Assembly (NCBI GenBank): GCA_964634755.1
Contig: CAZWJH010000057.1
Coordinates: forward strand, 1 to 16,525
From: JALXDT01 sp964634755
GTDB taxonomy: Bacteria; Acidobacteriota; Aminicenantia; JAMOAD01
Reading direction: 5' to 3'
DNA: 16,525 nucleotides
Of the stretch, positions 1 to 7,792 are shown in pieces (within the stretch, counting starts at the first letter, position 1; the number at the start of each line of letters is the position of its first letter). The translations under genes were made by a program, and so were the position numbers. Below the pieces are notes generated by a model. The model searched no databases. It was given only the letters and a program-made list of their open reading frames with translations, and was not told the DNA's origin.

Positions 1-54
1 TATAAACAAAAAATGGGTTTAATTAAAGAAAGCAAATAAATTCGATAAAAATAG

Positions 55-60
55 TATAAT
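55..60 (+). promoter_or_regulatory. Possible -10 element of the polysaccharide operon
   Basis: TATAAT is a perfect -10 hexamer. No convincing -35 lies 16-18 bases upstream, so the call is weak. If it is used, transcription starts near 67. That rules out the TTG at 60 as start codon of the first gene and favours the ATG at 96. Confidence 0.3.
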
Positions 61-77
61 TGTCTAGTATAGATTTA

Positions 78-101
78 TTTAGTAAAATAAAAAAGATGAA
101 A
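78..101 (+). repeat. Leader repeat, copy 1, at the first gene start
   Basis: The 24 bases ending with the first two codons (ATGAAA) match 2143-2166 at 22 of 24 positions, including the core AGTAAAATAAA. Both copies sit at exactly the same distance from an ATG. Neither has a Shine-Dalgarno sequence. It may be an A-rich initiation region, or a duplicated gene start. Confidence 0.45.
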
Positions 102-2003
102 GGTAAAATTGGCAGATTTGAAGAAGTGAAGCTGAAATCTATTTTTGTTTATATTTTTCTCTTTGCATTTGCTTTTTTGCTTAGAATTTATTTTTTGTTT
201 GCAACCGACGAGGTTCTGAATGCTGATGAATCATTAATAATGCTAATGAGTAAGCATATTGCTGAATTGAGGAATTTTCCCATTTTTCATTATGGTAATT
301 CTTATCTTGGAACTTTGGATAATTATTTATCCGTAATTTTTGTTAAAATTTTCGGGCTTAATGTTTTTTCTTTGAGAATGACTTCTGTCTTTCTATCTCT
401 TATTTTGATATTGACTACGATAAAACTTGTAAAAACAATTTTAGGAGAAACCGAAGGATTCATTGCAGGTTTGTATATAGCTGTTCCCCCTATTTTTTTG
501 TTAATGTGGAATGTGAGATTTTTTATAGGTTATTTGGATATATTAATACTTGGGAATTTTTTATATTATATCTTATTAAGATTTTTAACTGATTTTAATA
601 AATTGCAGGAAAAAGAAAAGTTAAGATATCTTCTGTTGATAGGTTTTATCAGCGGATTGGGTATTTGGTCCCATTTCCTTTTTGGCCTATATATAATAAT
701 TTCTTTTGTTTTTATAATTGTTTTGTCTTTCTATAAAAATGGAATTTTAAAAAAGATAGTTAATTTGAAAAATATCTTTGCTTATCTATTTATGTTTTTT
801 GTAGGTATTTTGCCTGTCATAATTTTTAATTTAACTTACCAAAACAAAAGTTCCTTAAGCTTTTTGAAAGCTCAGGCAAAGATGTATTCGGATTTTATAG
901 ATAGTTTAATAATAGGTTTGTATAATTTTATTTATTCTAACGGATTATCAATTTTTGGTTTTTCTCCTCCTTGGCAAACATTCAGACCTCAGCTTACCGT
1001 AAAATTACACAGACCTGTAATTGTTATTTTTGAATCATTATTAGTATTATTGCTTCTAATATTTTTTTATATAGCATTAAAAGCAAAAGTTAATAAAAAC
1101 AAATTCATAAAAACCATATTAATTCTTTTGTTCTTATTTTCTGTTGTTACAATAATATTAATGATTTACGGTTATGATTGGACTAACATAATATATTCAC
1201 AAAGGCTATTTCTTGAGAAATTATCTTTGCCATTTATGCTTTATGAAATGGAAAATCCAAAAGTATTGCTTTATTTTTTGTACATTGTACCGCTTATTTT
1301 CATTTTTTTTAAAGAAAAAAATAAAATCAAAGAGATTTTTAAGGCTCCGTTTGTTTCAATAAAAAGAATGGGTTTTTTACTTTTGACAATTCATTTGTTT
1401 GTTTTATTTTTATTGTATTTTCCCTCAGCAAGATCTTTAAACAGATCCCCTCGTTTTCTCTTCCCAATATACACTTTTTTACCTTTTTTTGTGGCTCTGA
1501 TTTATAAAGGACTAAAAAAGTATTCTGATAAAATAGCTGTTCTTTTTGTCTCTGCTATAATTATTCTGAATATGGGAGTTGATTTTTCTGTTAAAAAGAT
1601 AGATATTTATAAACCGATTCCTTATGTTTACATTAAAAAGATGCCGGATTCGTATAGGCCAATAATCACTTTTTTACTTAAGAAGAAGATATATAATATC
1701 TATTCTTTTTACTGGGTGGGATTTCCTATTATTTTTAATTCAAAGGAGAAAATCTATTCTGTTGACAAAAGCTCAAGAATAAAGGAGTATTTGGAGAGGG
1801 TTAATAATTCTAATAAAGTTGCTTTTGTTTTTTGGCATACAATAGGTCATTACAAAGAATTTGAAGCTTATTTAATAAAAAATAAAATTAACTTTACAAG
1901 AAAAAATATCAAAGGTTTTTTGTGCTACTATGATATTAGTGTGGAAAAGCTGAGAAAATTGAGAGTATGGAAGGATATACTTTTTGTAATTTCTCTACCC
2001 TAA
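96..2003 (+). CDS. GT-C type membrane glycosyltransferase (GT39/PMT-like)
   Basis: This is a polytopic membrane protein of about 635 residues with roughly ten or more hydrophobic segments. The first lies at about 16-36 and is followed by an Asp-Glu pair (D44-E45, context LNADESLIML). GT-C enzymes of the GT39/ArnT/PMT group have an acidic residue in the first external loop as the catalytic base. They transfer sugars from polyprenyl-phosphate donors on the outer face of the membrane. The last 100 or so residues are less hydrophobic and probably soluble. I chose the ATG at 96 over a TTG at 60: a TATAAT overlaps the TTG, and the sequence around the ATG is repeated at the start of the next gene. 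It is probably the first gene here of the polysaccharide cluster, with a 157-base gap before the next. It could instead be a Wzy-like polymerase. The GT-C class is fairly secure, the substrate unknown. Confidence 0.7.
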   Translation: MKGKIGRFEEVKLKSIFVYIFLFAFAFLLRIYFLFATDEVLNADESLIMLMSKHIAELRNFPIFHYGNSYLGTLDNYLSVIFVKIFGLNVFSLRMTSVFLSLILILTTIKLVKTILGETEGFIAGLYIAVPPIFLLMWNVRFFIGYLDILILGNFLYYILLRFLTDFNKLQEKEKLRYLLLIGFISGLGIWSHFLFGLYIIISFVFIIVLSFYKNGILKKIVNLKNIFAYLFMFFVGILPVIIFNLTYQNKSSLSFLKAQAKMYSDFIDSLIIGLYNFIYSNGLSIFGFSPPWQTFRPQLTVKLHRPVIVIFESLLVLLLLIFFYIALKAKVNKNKFIKTILILLFLFSVVTIILMIYGYDWTNIIYSQRLFLEKLSLPFMLYEMENPKVLLYFLYIVPLIFIFFKEKNKIKEIFKAPFVSIKRMGFLLLTIHLFVLFLLYFPSARSLNRSPRFLFPIYTFLPFFVALIYKGLKKYSDKIAVLFVSAIIILNMGVDFSVKKIDIYKPIPYVYIKKMPDSYRPIITFLLKKKIYNIYSFYWVGFPIIFNSKEKIYSVDKSSRIKEYLERVNNSNKVAFVFWHTIGHYKEFEAYLIKNKINFTRKNIKGFLCYYDISVEKLRKLRVWKDILFVISLP

Positions 2004-2103
2004 AAAGAAAAATATATCTGTTTGATTGGAAATTTTATAATTGTGTTATTTATCGAAATTTTTTATGTTAGTATTTTTACATTGTTAATTGAGAGAGGCA
2101 GAG

Positions 2104-2118
2104 TTTATTAGTAATAAA
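2104..2118. repeat. AT-only palindrome upstream of the first GT2 gene
   Basis: TTTATTA-G-TAATAAA is a perfect inverted repeat with 7-base arms around one base. It lies in the 157-base gap between the first two genes, about 43 bases upstream of the ATG at 2161. It could be an operator, but AT-only palindromes arise easily in DNA of this composition. The rest of the gap shows no convincing terminator, so the two genes may be co-transcribed. Confidence 0.25.
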
Positions 2119-2142
2119 TAATAATTGTTTTTTAAACAGTCT

Positions 2143-2166
2143 TTTAGTAAAATAAAGAATATGAAA
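2143..2166 (+). repeat. Leader repeat, copy 2, at the first GT2 gene start
   Basis: This is the second copy of the leader at 78-101, identical at 22 of 24 positions and in the same register to the ATG (2161). If translation began upstream in frame, both proteins would share the peptide FSKIK-x-MK. Starting at the ATGs makes the similarity mostly non-coding. Confidence 0.45.
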
Positions 2167-3144
2167 ACAGATGATACAAATGCTCACAAGATTGCAGCAA
2201 TCATAGTTACTTTTAACCGAAAGGAGTTCCTACCAGAGCTTTTAGACTCTTTTTCCAAACAGACTTATCCTTTAAATTTTGTCATAATAATAGATAATAG
2301 CACAAACTTTGAAATTCTTGACCTTTTGAATAAGATTGGAGTTATAAGGGGTAAGACAGATGAAAGTTTAATAGAGAATTGGGAGAAAGAAGGGAGATTA
2401 GGAGAAATAAAGGTTTTATACATAAAAACAGCTCAAAATATCGGAGGAGCCGGAGGGTTTTCTCTCGGACTTAAAAGAGCTTATGAAAAAGGTTTTGAGC
2501 TTTTTTGGCTTATGGATGATGATGTGAAGCCTTTGCCTCAAGCTCTTGAGTATCAATTAAAATTTCTTGATATTTCAAAATGTATTACCCCATCGAAAAG
2601 AGCCCTTGATGGTGAAATTCTTCATTGGTGGGGCTGGCTTGATTTGAAAACTTTAAGGGAAAAACCGATTCCCGAAGAAAATTATAGGAAAGAGTATGCA
2701 GAAATTAATATGGCGTGTTTTGAGGGTTTGCTAATTCACAGAGATATAGTTTCAAAAATAGGTTTTCCGAATCCTGAATTTTTTATTTATGGGGATGATG
2801 TTGTTTACGGATACAAAGCCTTTCAGCATACCAAATGTATTTATCTTTTAAAGCCTACCTTTATAAAAAAGCTAAAAAAGAAGAATTTTCACAAAAGGTT
2901 CGGAAAATACTACCCATTTGCTTCCCGCACCCTTGCTTATTATTTGATGAGGAATTATTTGTTAAAAGCAAATGAGATTAAATCTGTTACACCTGATAAA
3001 ATTAATATGCTGTTTGTTTATTCCTATCATTTTTACTATTATCTTAAACAGATGTTAAAAGCAGCTTTTATTGAATGGGATTTAAAAAAGATTTGGATAT
3101 TGACAAAAGGATTTGTGGATTCGTTTAGGGTGAAGCTTTTATGA
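2161..3144 (+). CDS. GT2 glycosyltransferase, galactofuranosyltransferase-like
   Basis: This is a GT-A fold, nucleotide-sugar-dependent glycosyltransferase of about 327 residues, expected on the inner face of the cytoplasmic membrane. The N-terminus has the GT2 signature IAAIIVTFNR at about 12-21. NIGGAGGF follows at 93-100, the metal-binding MDDD at about 118-121, a WWGW cluster at 156-159, and FIYGDD (GDD at 211-213) at the position of the catalytic acidic pair. The N-I/L-GG-x-GGF plus DDD plus late GDD pattern is known from GlfT-type galactofuranosyltransferases and related rhamnosyltransferases, so a furanosyl or deoxyhexosyl donor is plausible but not shown. The ATG at 2161 is preferred to an in-frame TTG at 2125 because it places the GT2 motif at the usual distance from the N-terminus. 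Its stop overlaps the next start by ATGA, so translation is probably coupled. Confidence 0.8.
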   Translation: MKTDDTNAHKIAAIIVTFNRKEFLPELLDSFSKQTYPLNFVIIIDNSTNFEILDLLNKIGVIRGKTDESLIENWEKEGRLGEIKVLYIKTAQNIGGAGGFSLGLKRAYEKGFELFWLMDDDVKPLPQALEYQLKFLDISKCITPSKRALDGEILHWWGWLDLKTLREKPIPEENYRKEYAEINMACFEGLLIHRDIVSKIGFPNPEFFIYGDDVVYGYKAFQHTKCIYLLKPTFIKKLKKKNFHKRFGKYYPFASRTLAYYLMRNYLLKANEIKSVTPDKINMLFVYSYHFYYYLKQMLKAAFIEWDLKKIWILTKGFVDSFRVKLL

Positions 3145-4445
3145 AAATAATTAGTAGTAAAATAGATAAAGAAACAAAAAGAGTTTTAATTAACTTATTA
3201 AATTTGTCTTTTGTGAAGTTTTTTACATATCTAATACCCTTAATCACTATTCCTTATATTATAAGAAGAATTGGGTTAGCTAAGTTTGGGGTTATTAGTT
3301 TAGCCCAAGCGTTGTCTGTATATTTTAATCTTTTATTTAATTTTGGAGTTGGGTTAATAGGGCCTAAGGAAGTCTCTTTAGGCATAGATGATAAAATAAA
3401 GTTGAATGATATTTTAACTCAGATTTATTCAGCAAAATTTATTTTGTTTTTTGTCTCTTTAATATTTTTTTTCTTAAGCATCTTTGTTTTCCCTTTTGTT
3501 AGAGAAAATATTTTACTATTTTGGTTATTTTTTGTCTCTACTTTCTTGTTTTCAGTTTTTCCAAGTTGGTTTTTTATAGGGATTCAAAGGTCTGATTATA
3601 TAACGATAATTAATACTCCTTTTAGTATTCTCTCTGCTATTTTTATATTTATTCTTATAAAAAAACCGGAAGATTTTATGTTGATTCCAGTTATCTCCAT
3701 TTTCGGTGGAGGGATTATTTCTTTAATTGGTTTGTATATAGTTGTTTTTAAATATAAGATAAGGTTTTCTATAGTAAGTTTTAAGAAAGGGTTTAAATTA
3801 ATTAAGAGGTTATTCCCTTTTTTCTTGTCAAGGTTAAGTATTAACTTTTATACTTCTACCGGTACAATAATTTTAGGAGTTTTTTTAAATAGTGAAGTAG
3901 TAGGCAAATTTGCAATTGCTGATAAGGTTGTTAAATTATTAAAAGATATTTTTTCACCTTTGTATGATGCAACTTTGCCTTTTTTTACAAAGTTGTTCCA
4001 TGAAGATGTGAAAAGAGGAAAGAGGAAGTTGAATCAATTTTTGAGATATGGAAGTCTCATAAATTTTTTCATAATATCCTTTGTGATTATCTTTAGAAAA
4101 TTTATTATTATTTTCTTTAGTGGGGGAGTAAACTTTGTTTCCGAGATATCTTTGATTTTACTTTCAATAATCATATTCTTTGTATATCCTTCTGTAATTA
4201 TCGGTAGAAATGCGCTGATACCTTTAGGAATGGAAAAGGAATTTAATGTAAGTATTATAAAAGGAGCATTCACCTATTTTATTATTATTTCTTCTCTTTT
4301 TATTGCTAAGCAAATTTTAGGGCTCTCCGAGATAGTGGTGTTAGTTTGGGTTCTTATCGCATCAATAGTCTCTGAAATTGTAATTTTTTCATCAAGATAT
4401 TATAATTACCATAAGGTAGTAGCTAATGTTGGAAAAAAAACCTAA
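3141..4445 (+). CDS. wzx: Polysaccharide flippase, Wzx/RfbX-like (MOP superfamily)
   Basis: This integral membrane protein has 434 residues and about 12 hydrophobic segments, the usual size for Wzx. The start is typical: a short basic cytoplasmic tail, then a first helix reading SFVKFFTYLIPLITIPYIIRR with the LGxxxFG-like IGLAKFGVISLAQ at about 45-57. Wzx proteins flip undecaprenyl-pyrophosphate-linked repeat units from the cytoplasmic to the outer face. The ATG overlaps the upstream GT2 stop (ATGA), with AGGGTG about 9 bases upstream as a weak ribosome site. The 3' end overlaps the sulfotransferase gene by 20 bases. This is among the most AT-rich stretches of the window. Family assignment is secure. 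Which glycan it carries is unknown, but its place among glycosyltransferases implies the product of this cluster. Confidence 0.85.
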   Translation: MKIISSKIDKETKRVLINLLNLSFVKFFTYLIPLITIPYIIRRIGLAKFGVISLAQALSVYFNLLFNFGVGLIGPKEVSLGIDDKIKLNDILTQIYSAKFILFFVSLIFFFLSIFVFPFVRENILLFWLFFVSTFLFSVFPSWFFIGIQRSDYITIINTPFSILSAIFIFILIKKPEDFMLIPVISIFGGGIISLIGLYIVVFKYKIRFSIVSFKKGFKLIKRLFPFFLSRLSINFYTSTGTIILGVFLNSEVVGKFAIADKVVKLLKDIFSPLYDATLPFFTKLFHEDVKRGKRKLNQFLRYGSLINFFIISFVIIFRKFIIIFFSGGVNFVSEISLILLSIIIFFVYPSVIIGRNALIPLGMEKEFNVSIIKGAFTYFIIISSLFIAKQILGLSEIVVLVWVLIASIVSEIVIFSSRYYNYHKVVANVGKKT

Positions 4446-5337
4446 TTTTTTTATTGTAGGTGCAGCAAAAAGCGGGACTACTTCCATGCATTTTTACCTT
4501 AAACAGCATCCTGAAATTTTTATGACAGAGCAAAAAGAAACAAATTATTTTGTCTTTAAAGGAAAAAGGGTGGAATTTAAAGGACCGGAAGATGATAAAT
4601 ACATAAACAAATATTCTATTACACAATTAGATGAATATTTAAAACTTTTTGAAGGAGTAAAAAATGAAAAAATTATAGGTGAAAGTTCTCCTGCTTACTT
4701 GTATTATGCTAAAATAGCTGCCAAAAATATCAAAGAATTTAATCCTAATGCAAAAATATTGATGATATTAAGAAATCCAATGGAAAGGGCGTTTTCTGCA
4801 TATCAACATTTAGTAAGAGATAAAAGAGAATTTTTGGGATTTTATGAGGCTTTAAAAGAGGAGGAAAAAAGAAAGCAAAAAAAGTGGGAATTTATATGGC
4901 ATTATAAAAGAGCAGGTTTATATGCTGACTCTGTTAAAATTTACAAAGAAAACTTTCCGAGTGAAAATGTATTTATCGTTATTTTTGAAGAATTTATTAA
5001 AAATCCTCTCAAAATTTTAAAAAAGATCTTAAATTTTTTTGATGTTAAGGATGATTTTGTTCCATATTTTTCGTATATACACAACGTCTCCCGGGTAGAA
5101 AAAGATTTTTTATATAACACAGTAAATACAGAAAAATTTATTTTTTTCAAGAATATAATAAGATTATTTATACCAAGAAAGTACAGACTCTTAATAAGAT
5201 ATAAAATAAACTTAATGGCGAAAGAAAAAGTTAAAATTGATAAACGAAGTAGAGAATACTTGAAGGACTTTTTTAGAGAAGATATATTAAAACTTTCAAA
5301 TTTGTTAAATAAAGATTTAACTTTTTGGTTGAGGTGA
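4426..5337 (+). CDS. PAPS-dependent carbohydrate sulfotransferase
   Basis: This is a 303-residue cytosolic sulfotransferase predicted to move sulfate from PAPS to a sugar hydroxyl or amine. The 5'-phosphosulfate loop is clear: FFIVGAAKSGTTSMHFYL at about 8-25, with K15 at the catalytic lysine position. The 3'-phosphate site follows as ILMILRNPMERAFSAYQH at 111-128, with R116 and S124. GESSP at about 85-89 and a downstream RAGLYADSVKIY also match the heparan-sulfotransferase-like family. It starts inside the end of the flippase gene (20-base overlap, AAGG about 9 bases upstream) and its TGA lies 2 bases before the next ATG, so it belongs to the same operon. The context implies that it sulfates the glycan made here. 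Specificity cannot be read from the sequence. No PAPS synthesis genes are visible in the window. Confidence 0.85.
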   Translation: MLEKKPNFFIVGAAKSGTTSMHFYLKQHPEIFMTEQKETNYFVFKGKRVEFKGPEDDKYINKYSITQLDEYLKLFEGVKNEKIIGESSPAYLYYAKIAAKNIKEFNPNAKILMILRNPMERAFSAYQHLVRDKREFLGFYEALKEEEKRKQKKWEFIWHYKRAGLYADSVKIYKENFPSENVFIVIFEEFIKNPLKILKKILNFFDVKDDFVPYFSYIHNVSRVEKDFLYNTVNTEKFIFFKNIIRLFIPRKYRLLIRYKINLMAKEKVKIDKRSREYLKDFFREDILKLSNLLNKDLTFWLR

Positions 5338-5339
5338 TT

Positions 5340-6752
5340 ATGTCGGAGAAAGTAATAATAATAGTTGTTACATGGAACAAAAAAGATTATGTTTTAAATT
5401 TAATCTCACAATTATATGAGAAAGTAAAATATCCTGAATATGATATTCTTATTGTTGATAATGCTTCAAATGATGGTACTGAAAAAGCTGTTACCTCAAA
5501 GTTTAAAGAGGTAATTTATATTAAAAATGAAGAGAACTTGGGAGGAACAGGCGGTTTTAACACAGGCTTGAAATTTGTTCTTAATAACACAGGAAAATAC
5601 AAATATATATGGCTTCTTGATAATGATGTAGAATTAATAAATGATCCTCTAAGTCCAGCCATTGAGATTTTAAAAAATAATAAAAATATAGGGGTGGTAG
5701 GAAGCTCAATATTGTCGCAAGAAAATAAGGAAATAATAACAGAAATAGGGGGGCTTATTGTTAAGAAAAATAGAATATTAGGCAATTGTAAAGGTAGGAA
5801 ATTAAATGAGTGCAATGAGATTTATGAAGTTGATTATGTAGCTTCATGTTCTGCTTTTTTGAAGGTGAAGGTATTAGAAAAAGTTGGTATTTGGGATGAT
5901 TATTATTTTATTTATTTTGATGATGTTGATTTCTTTTGGAGAATTAAAAATGAAGGTTATAAAATAATAGCAACTAAAAAATCAATTGTTTCTCATCCTG
6001 ACTTTGTAGAAAAAAGCAATATATTTGGAGGATACTATTATATGAGAAATTCTTTTTATTTTTTTTTAAAAAAATACAAACTTGGTAAATTATCTGCTAT
6101 TAGTTTTTTTAAATATAAAGTGTTTTATATAGTTTTTGACTTAATTAGAGGAGATAAAAAAAATTTTATTGCTATGACAAAAGCAATAGAAAATTATTTC
6201 AAAGGGGAAAGGGGAAAAAGTTTGTGGATTGAGATTTTTTTAAAACAAACTGAACATAAGTCTAATTTTAAGAAAAAGTTAGATTTAAAGAGAATAGATA
6301 AGATAGTGTTTTCTTATTCCACAAAGTTTAGAGAATTAGAGAAATTTTATAAAGAATTGAAAAAGAAAAATCCTTTTATTAGAGTATTTTTCCTTTCAGA
6401 TATAGGAAGAAAAGGACTTATTAACACAATTGGTGATATAGAAATTATAGTAGTTGATTTCAATAAAAAATGGGAGACTTTAAAAAAGTTTTTCACTCTC
6501 TTATTTAAAGAAAAAGTTAAATTCATTTTCTCTTTTAAAGGTGCTTTTGGTAATTTTTTGTTCAAATATAGAGTCTTTGAAAAAGGTGGTATATTCTTTT
6601 TTGAGAAGAACAGAAGGTTTTCTAAATGGTTAAAGTTTATTTTTGTCTTTCCTATCTTATTTACTTTTTACTTTCTCAAGTATAATTTATTATATATTTT
6701 GGGTTATCCTAACAATGACAAACAAAATATCAACAATAATAGTAACCTTTAA
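5340..6752 (+). CDS. GT2 glycosyltransferase with extra C-terminal domain
   Basis: This protein has 470 residues, longer than its two GT2 relatives here (about 325 each). The catalytic part is ordinary GT2: VIIIVVTWNKKDY near the start, NLGGTGGF at 66-73, a DND metal motif at 94-96 and YFDDVDFFWR at about 192-201, the usual acidic pair before an arginine. From about residue 315 a separate segment follows. Its alternating strands and helices (KIVFSYS, IRVFFLSD, IEIIVVDF, VKFIFSF) suggest a small Rossmann-like fold. A hydrophobic helix at about 431-455 and an Asn-rich tail come last. I do not recognise this extension. The ATG at 5340 has a strong GAGGTGA site just upstream (5331-5337), which decides it over a TTG at 5325. 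The last 38 bases overlap the next GT2 gene. Confidence 0.8.
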   Translation: MSEKVIIIVVTWNKKDYVLNLISQLYEKVKYPEYDILIVDNASNDGTEKAVTSKFKEVIYIKNEENLGGTGGFNTGLKFVLNNTGKYKYIWLLDNDVELINDPLSPAIEILKNNKNIGVVGSSILSQENKEIITEIGGLIVKKNRILGNCKGRKLNECNEIYEVDYVASCSAFLKVKVLEKVGIWDDYYFIYFDDVDFFWRIKNEGYKIIATKKSIVSHPDFVEKSNIFGGYYYMRNSFYFFLKKYKLGKLSAISFFKYKVFYIVFDLIRGDKKNFIAMTKAIENYFKGERGKSLWIEIFLKQTEHKSNFKKKLDLKRIDKIVFSYSTKFRELEKFYKELKKKNPFIRVFFLSDIGRKGLINTIGDIEIIVVDFNKKWETLKKFFTLLFKEKVKFIFSFKGAFGNFLFKYRVFEKGGIFFFEKNRRFSKWLKFIFVFPILFTFYFLKYNLLYILGYPNNDKQNINNNSNL

Positions 6753-7692
6753 TAGGATTAACCTCCTTTTAAAGGTCTTAGAGGCTGTTGAAAACGAAAT
6801 TGAATCAAAAGGAATTTTGATTATTGTTGACAATAATTCCTCTGATGGAACGGAGAAGGAATTGGTGAGAGTAGGGTATGTATCTGATGAGTTTTCCCCT
6901 TATGAAGAAGATGTCGGAAGGCTTTCAATTAATATAAAGGATAATTTAAAAATTATATATCTTAAATTAAATCAAAACATTGGAGGTTCAGGCGGTTTTT
7001 ATTATGGAGTTAAATTAGCTCTTAAAGAGGAGTGGGACTGGCTCTGGTTTCTTGATGATGATGCAAAGCCTCAACCCGGCTGTTTAAAAGAGCTTTTAAA
7101 GTATAAAAAACAATCTGATGTGCTTGTGCCTTTGAGGCTTTCAAAGCCTATTGATGTGAGGGAGTTTCCTGCAATAAGGTTTAATATGAAAAATCCTTTT
7201 TTAAGGGAAGTCAGAGAAGTTGGATTATACAAAAAGTTTAAAAAAATAGAAGATTTACCTTTGACTTTGGAAGTTGAGGATTTTTCATTTGAAGGACCTT
7301 TAATTAGAAGAAAGGTGGTTGAGGAGATAGGATTGCCCAAAAAGGATATTTTTATATCCGGTGATGATACTGATTATGCTTTAAGAATATTAAAAAAATA
7401 CAAGAAAAAACATCTTTTGATAACCCGTGCAATAATTGAAAGAATAAGTTCTTCAAAAAACAGTGAAATAATTCCTCTCTGGAAAGAATACTATCTAAAA
7501 AGAAATTATTATTATACACATTATACATACGGGGAGAATATTTTTGTTAAGTTTAAACCCTTGTTTCTTTTTGTATTTTCTATAATAAAGAATTCTTTAA
7601 AACTGAAGATGAGTAAAGAAAAATTTAAAGTGAATTTTTATGCTTTTTGGGATTCTTTTAAAAGGGAGATGCCTTTACGGTATAAGCCATAG
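6715..7692 (+). CDS. GT2 glycosyltransferase, galactofuranosyltransferase-like
   Basis: This is a third GT-A fold transferase, about 325 residues, closer in length and motifs to the gene at 2161 than to the one at 5340. It shows ISTIIVTFNR at about 5-14, VDNNSSDGTE at about 38-47, NIGGSGGF at 88-95, FLDDDAKP with DDD at 114-116, and FISGDDTDYALR with GDD at 216-218. Motif order and spacing fit the GlfT/rhamnosyltransferase group that adds sugars to lipid-linked acceptors. The ATG at 6715 is preferred. A TTG at 6643 would add a hydrophobic N-terminus, but those bases encode the upstream protein's membrane helix in another frame. The gene begins 38 bases inside its neighbour and is the last of the operon, followed by the terminator at 7746-7781. 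The exact donor is not determinable. Confidence 0.8.
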   Translation: MTNKISTIIVTFNRINLLLKVLEAVENEIESKGILIIVDNNSSDGTEKELVRVGYVSDEFSPYEEDVGRLSINIKDNLKIIYLKLNQNIGGSGGFYYGVKLALKEEWDWLWFLDDDAKPQPGCLKELLKYKKQSDVLVPLRLSKPIDVREFPAIRFNMKNPFLREVREVGLYKKFKKIEDLPLTLEVEDFSFEGPLIRRKVVEEIGLPKKDIFISGDDTDYALRILKKYKKKHLLITRAIIERISSSKNSEIIPLWKEYYLKRNYYYTHYTYGENIFVKFKPLFLFVFSIIKNSLKLKMSKEKFKVNFYAFWDSFKREMPLRYKP

Positions 7693-7745
7693 GATTTATT
7701 TTCTTTGGAAAGTCATAAAATATATTAAGGGATTTAATAGGCAAA

Positions 7746-7781
7746 AAAAAATGGGGGAAGATTTAACTTCCCCCATTTTTT
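7746..7781. terminator. Bidirectional intrinsic terminator
   Basis: A perfect 15-base inverted repeat has arms at 7746-7760 and 7767-7781 and a 6-base loop (ATTTAA). The core is TGGGGGAAG pairing with CTTCCCCCA, flanked by A-runs and T-runs that give a U-tract in both directions. It lies between the converging GT2 gene (stop at 7692) and protease gene (stop at 7793), so it can end both transcripts. Confidence 0.93.
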
Positions 7782-7792
7782 AAATTAGAAAA

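Noticed and set aside
2036..2041. TATAAT in the gap before the first GT2 gene as a promoter
   Set aside because: No -35-like hexamer lies 15-19 bases upstream, and perfect -10 words are frequent at this base composition.
4433..4440. Run of eight A in the flippase/sulfotransferase overlap as a programmed frameshift site
   Set aside because: Both proteins have normal lengths and complete ends without a shift, and the sulfotransferase has its own ATG. Such runs are common in this AT-rich DNA.
6643..6714. Hydrophobic N-terminal extension of the third GT2 from a TTG start
   Set aside because: These bases encode the membrane helix of the upstream gene in another frame, and T-rich codons give hydrophobic residues in both frames. 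The ATG at 6715 gives a normal GT2 N-terminus.
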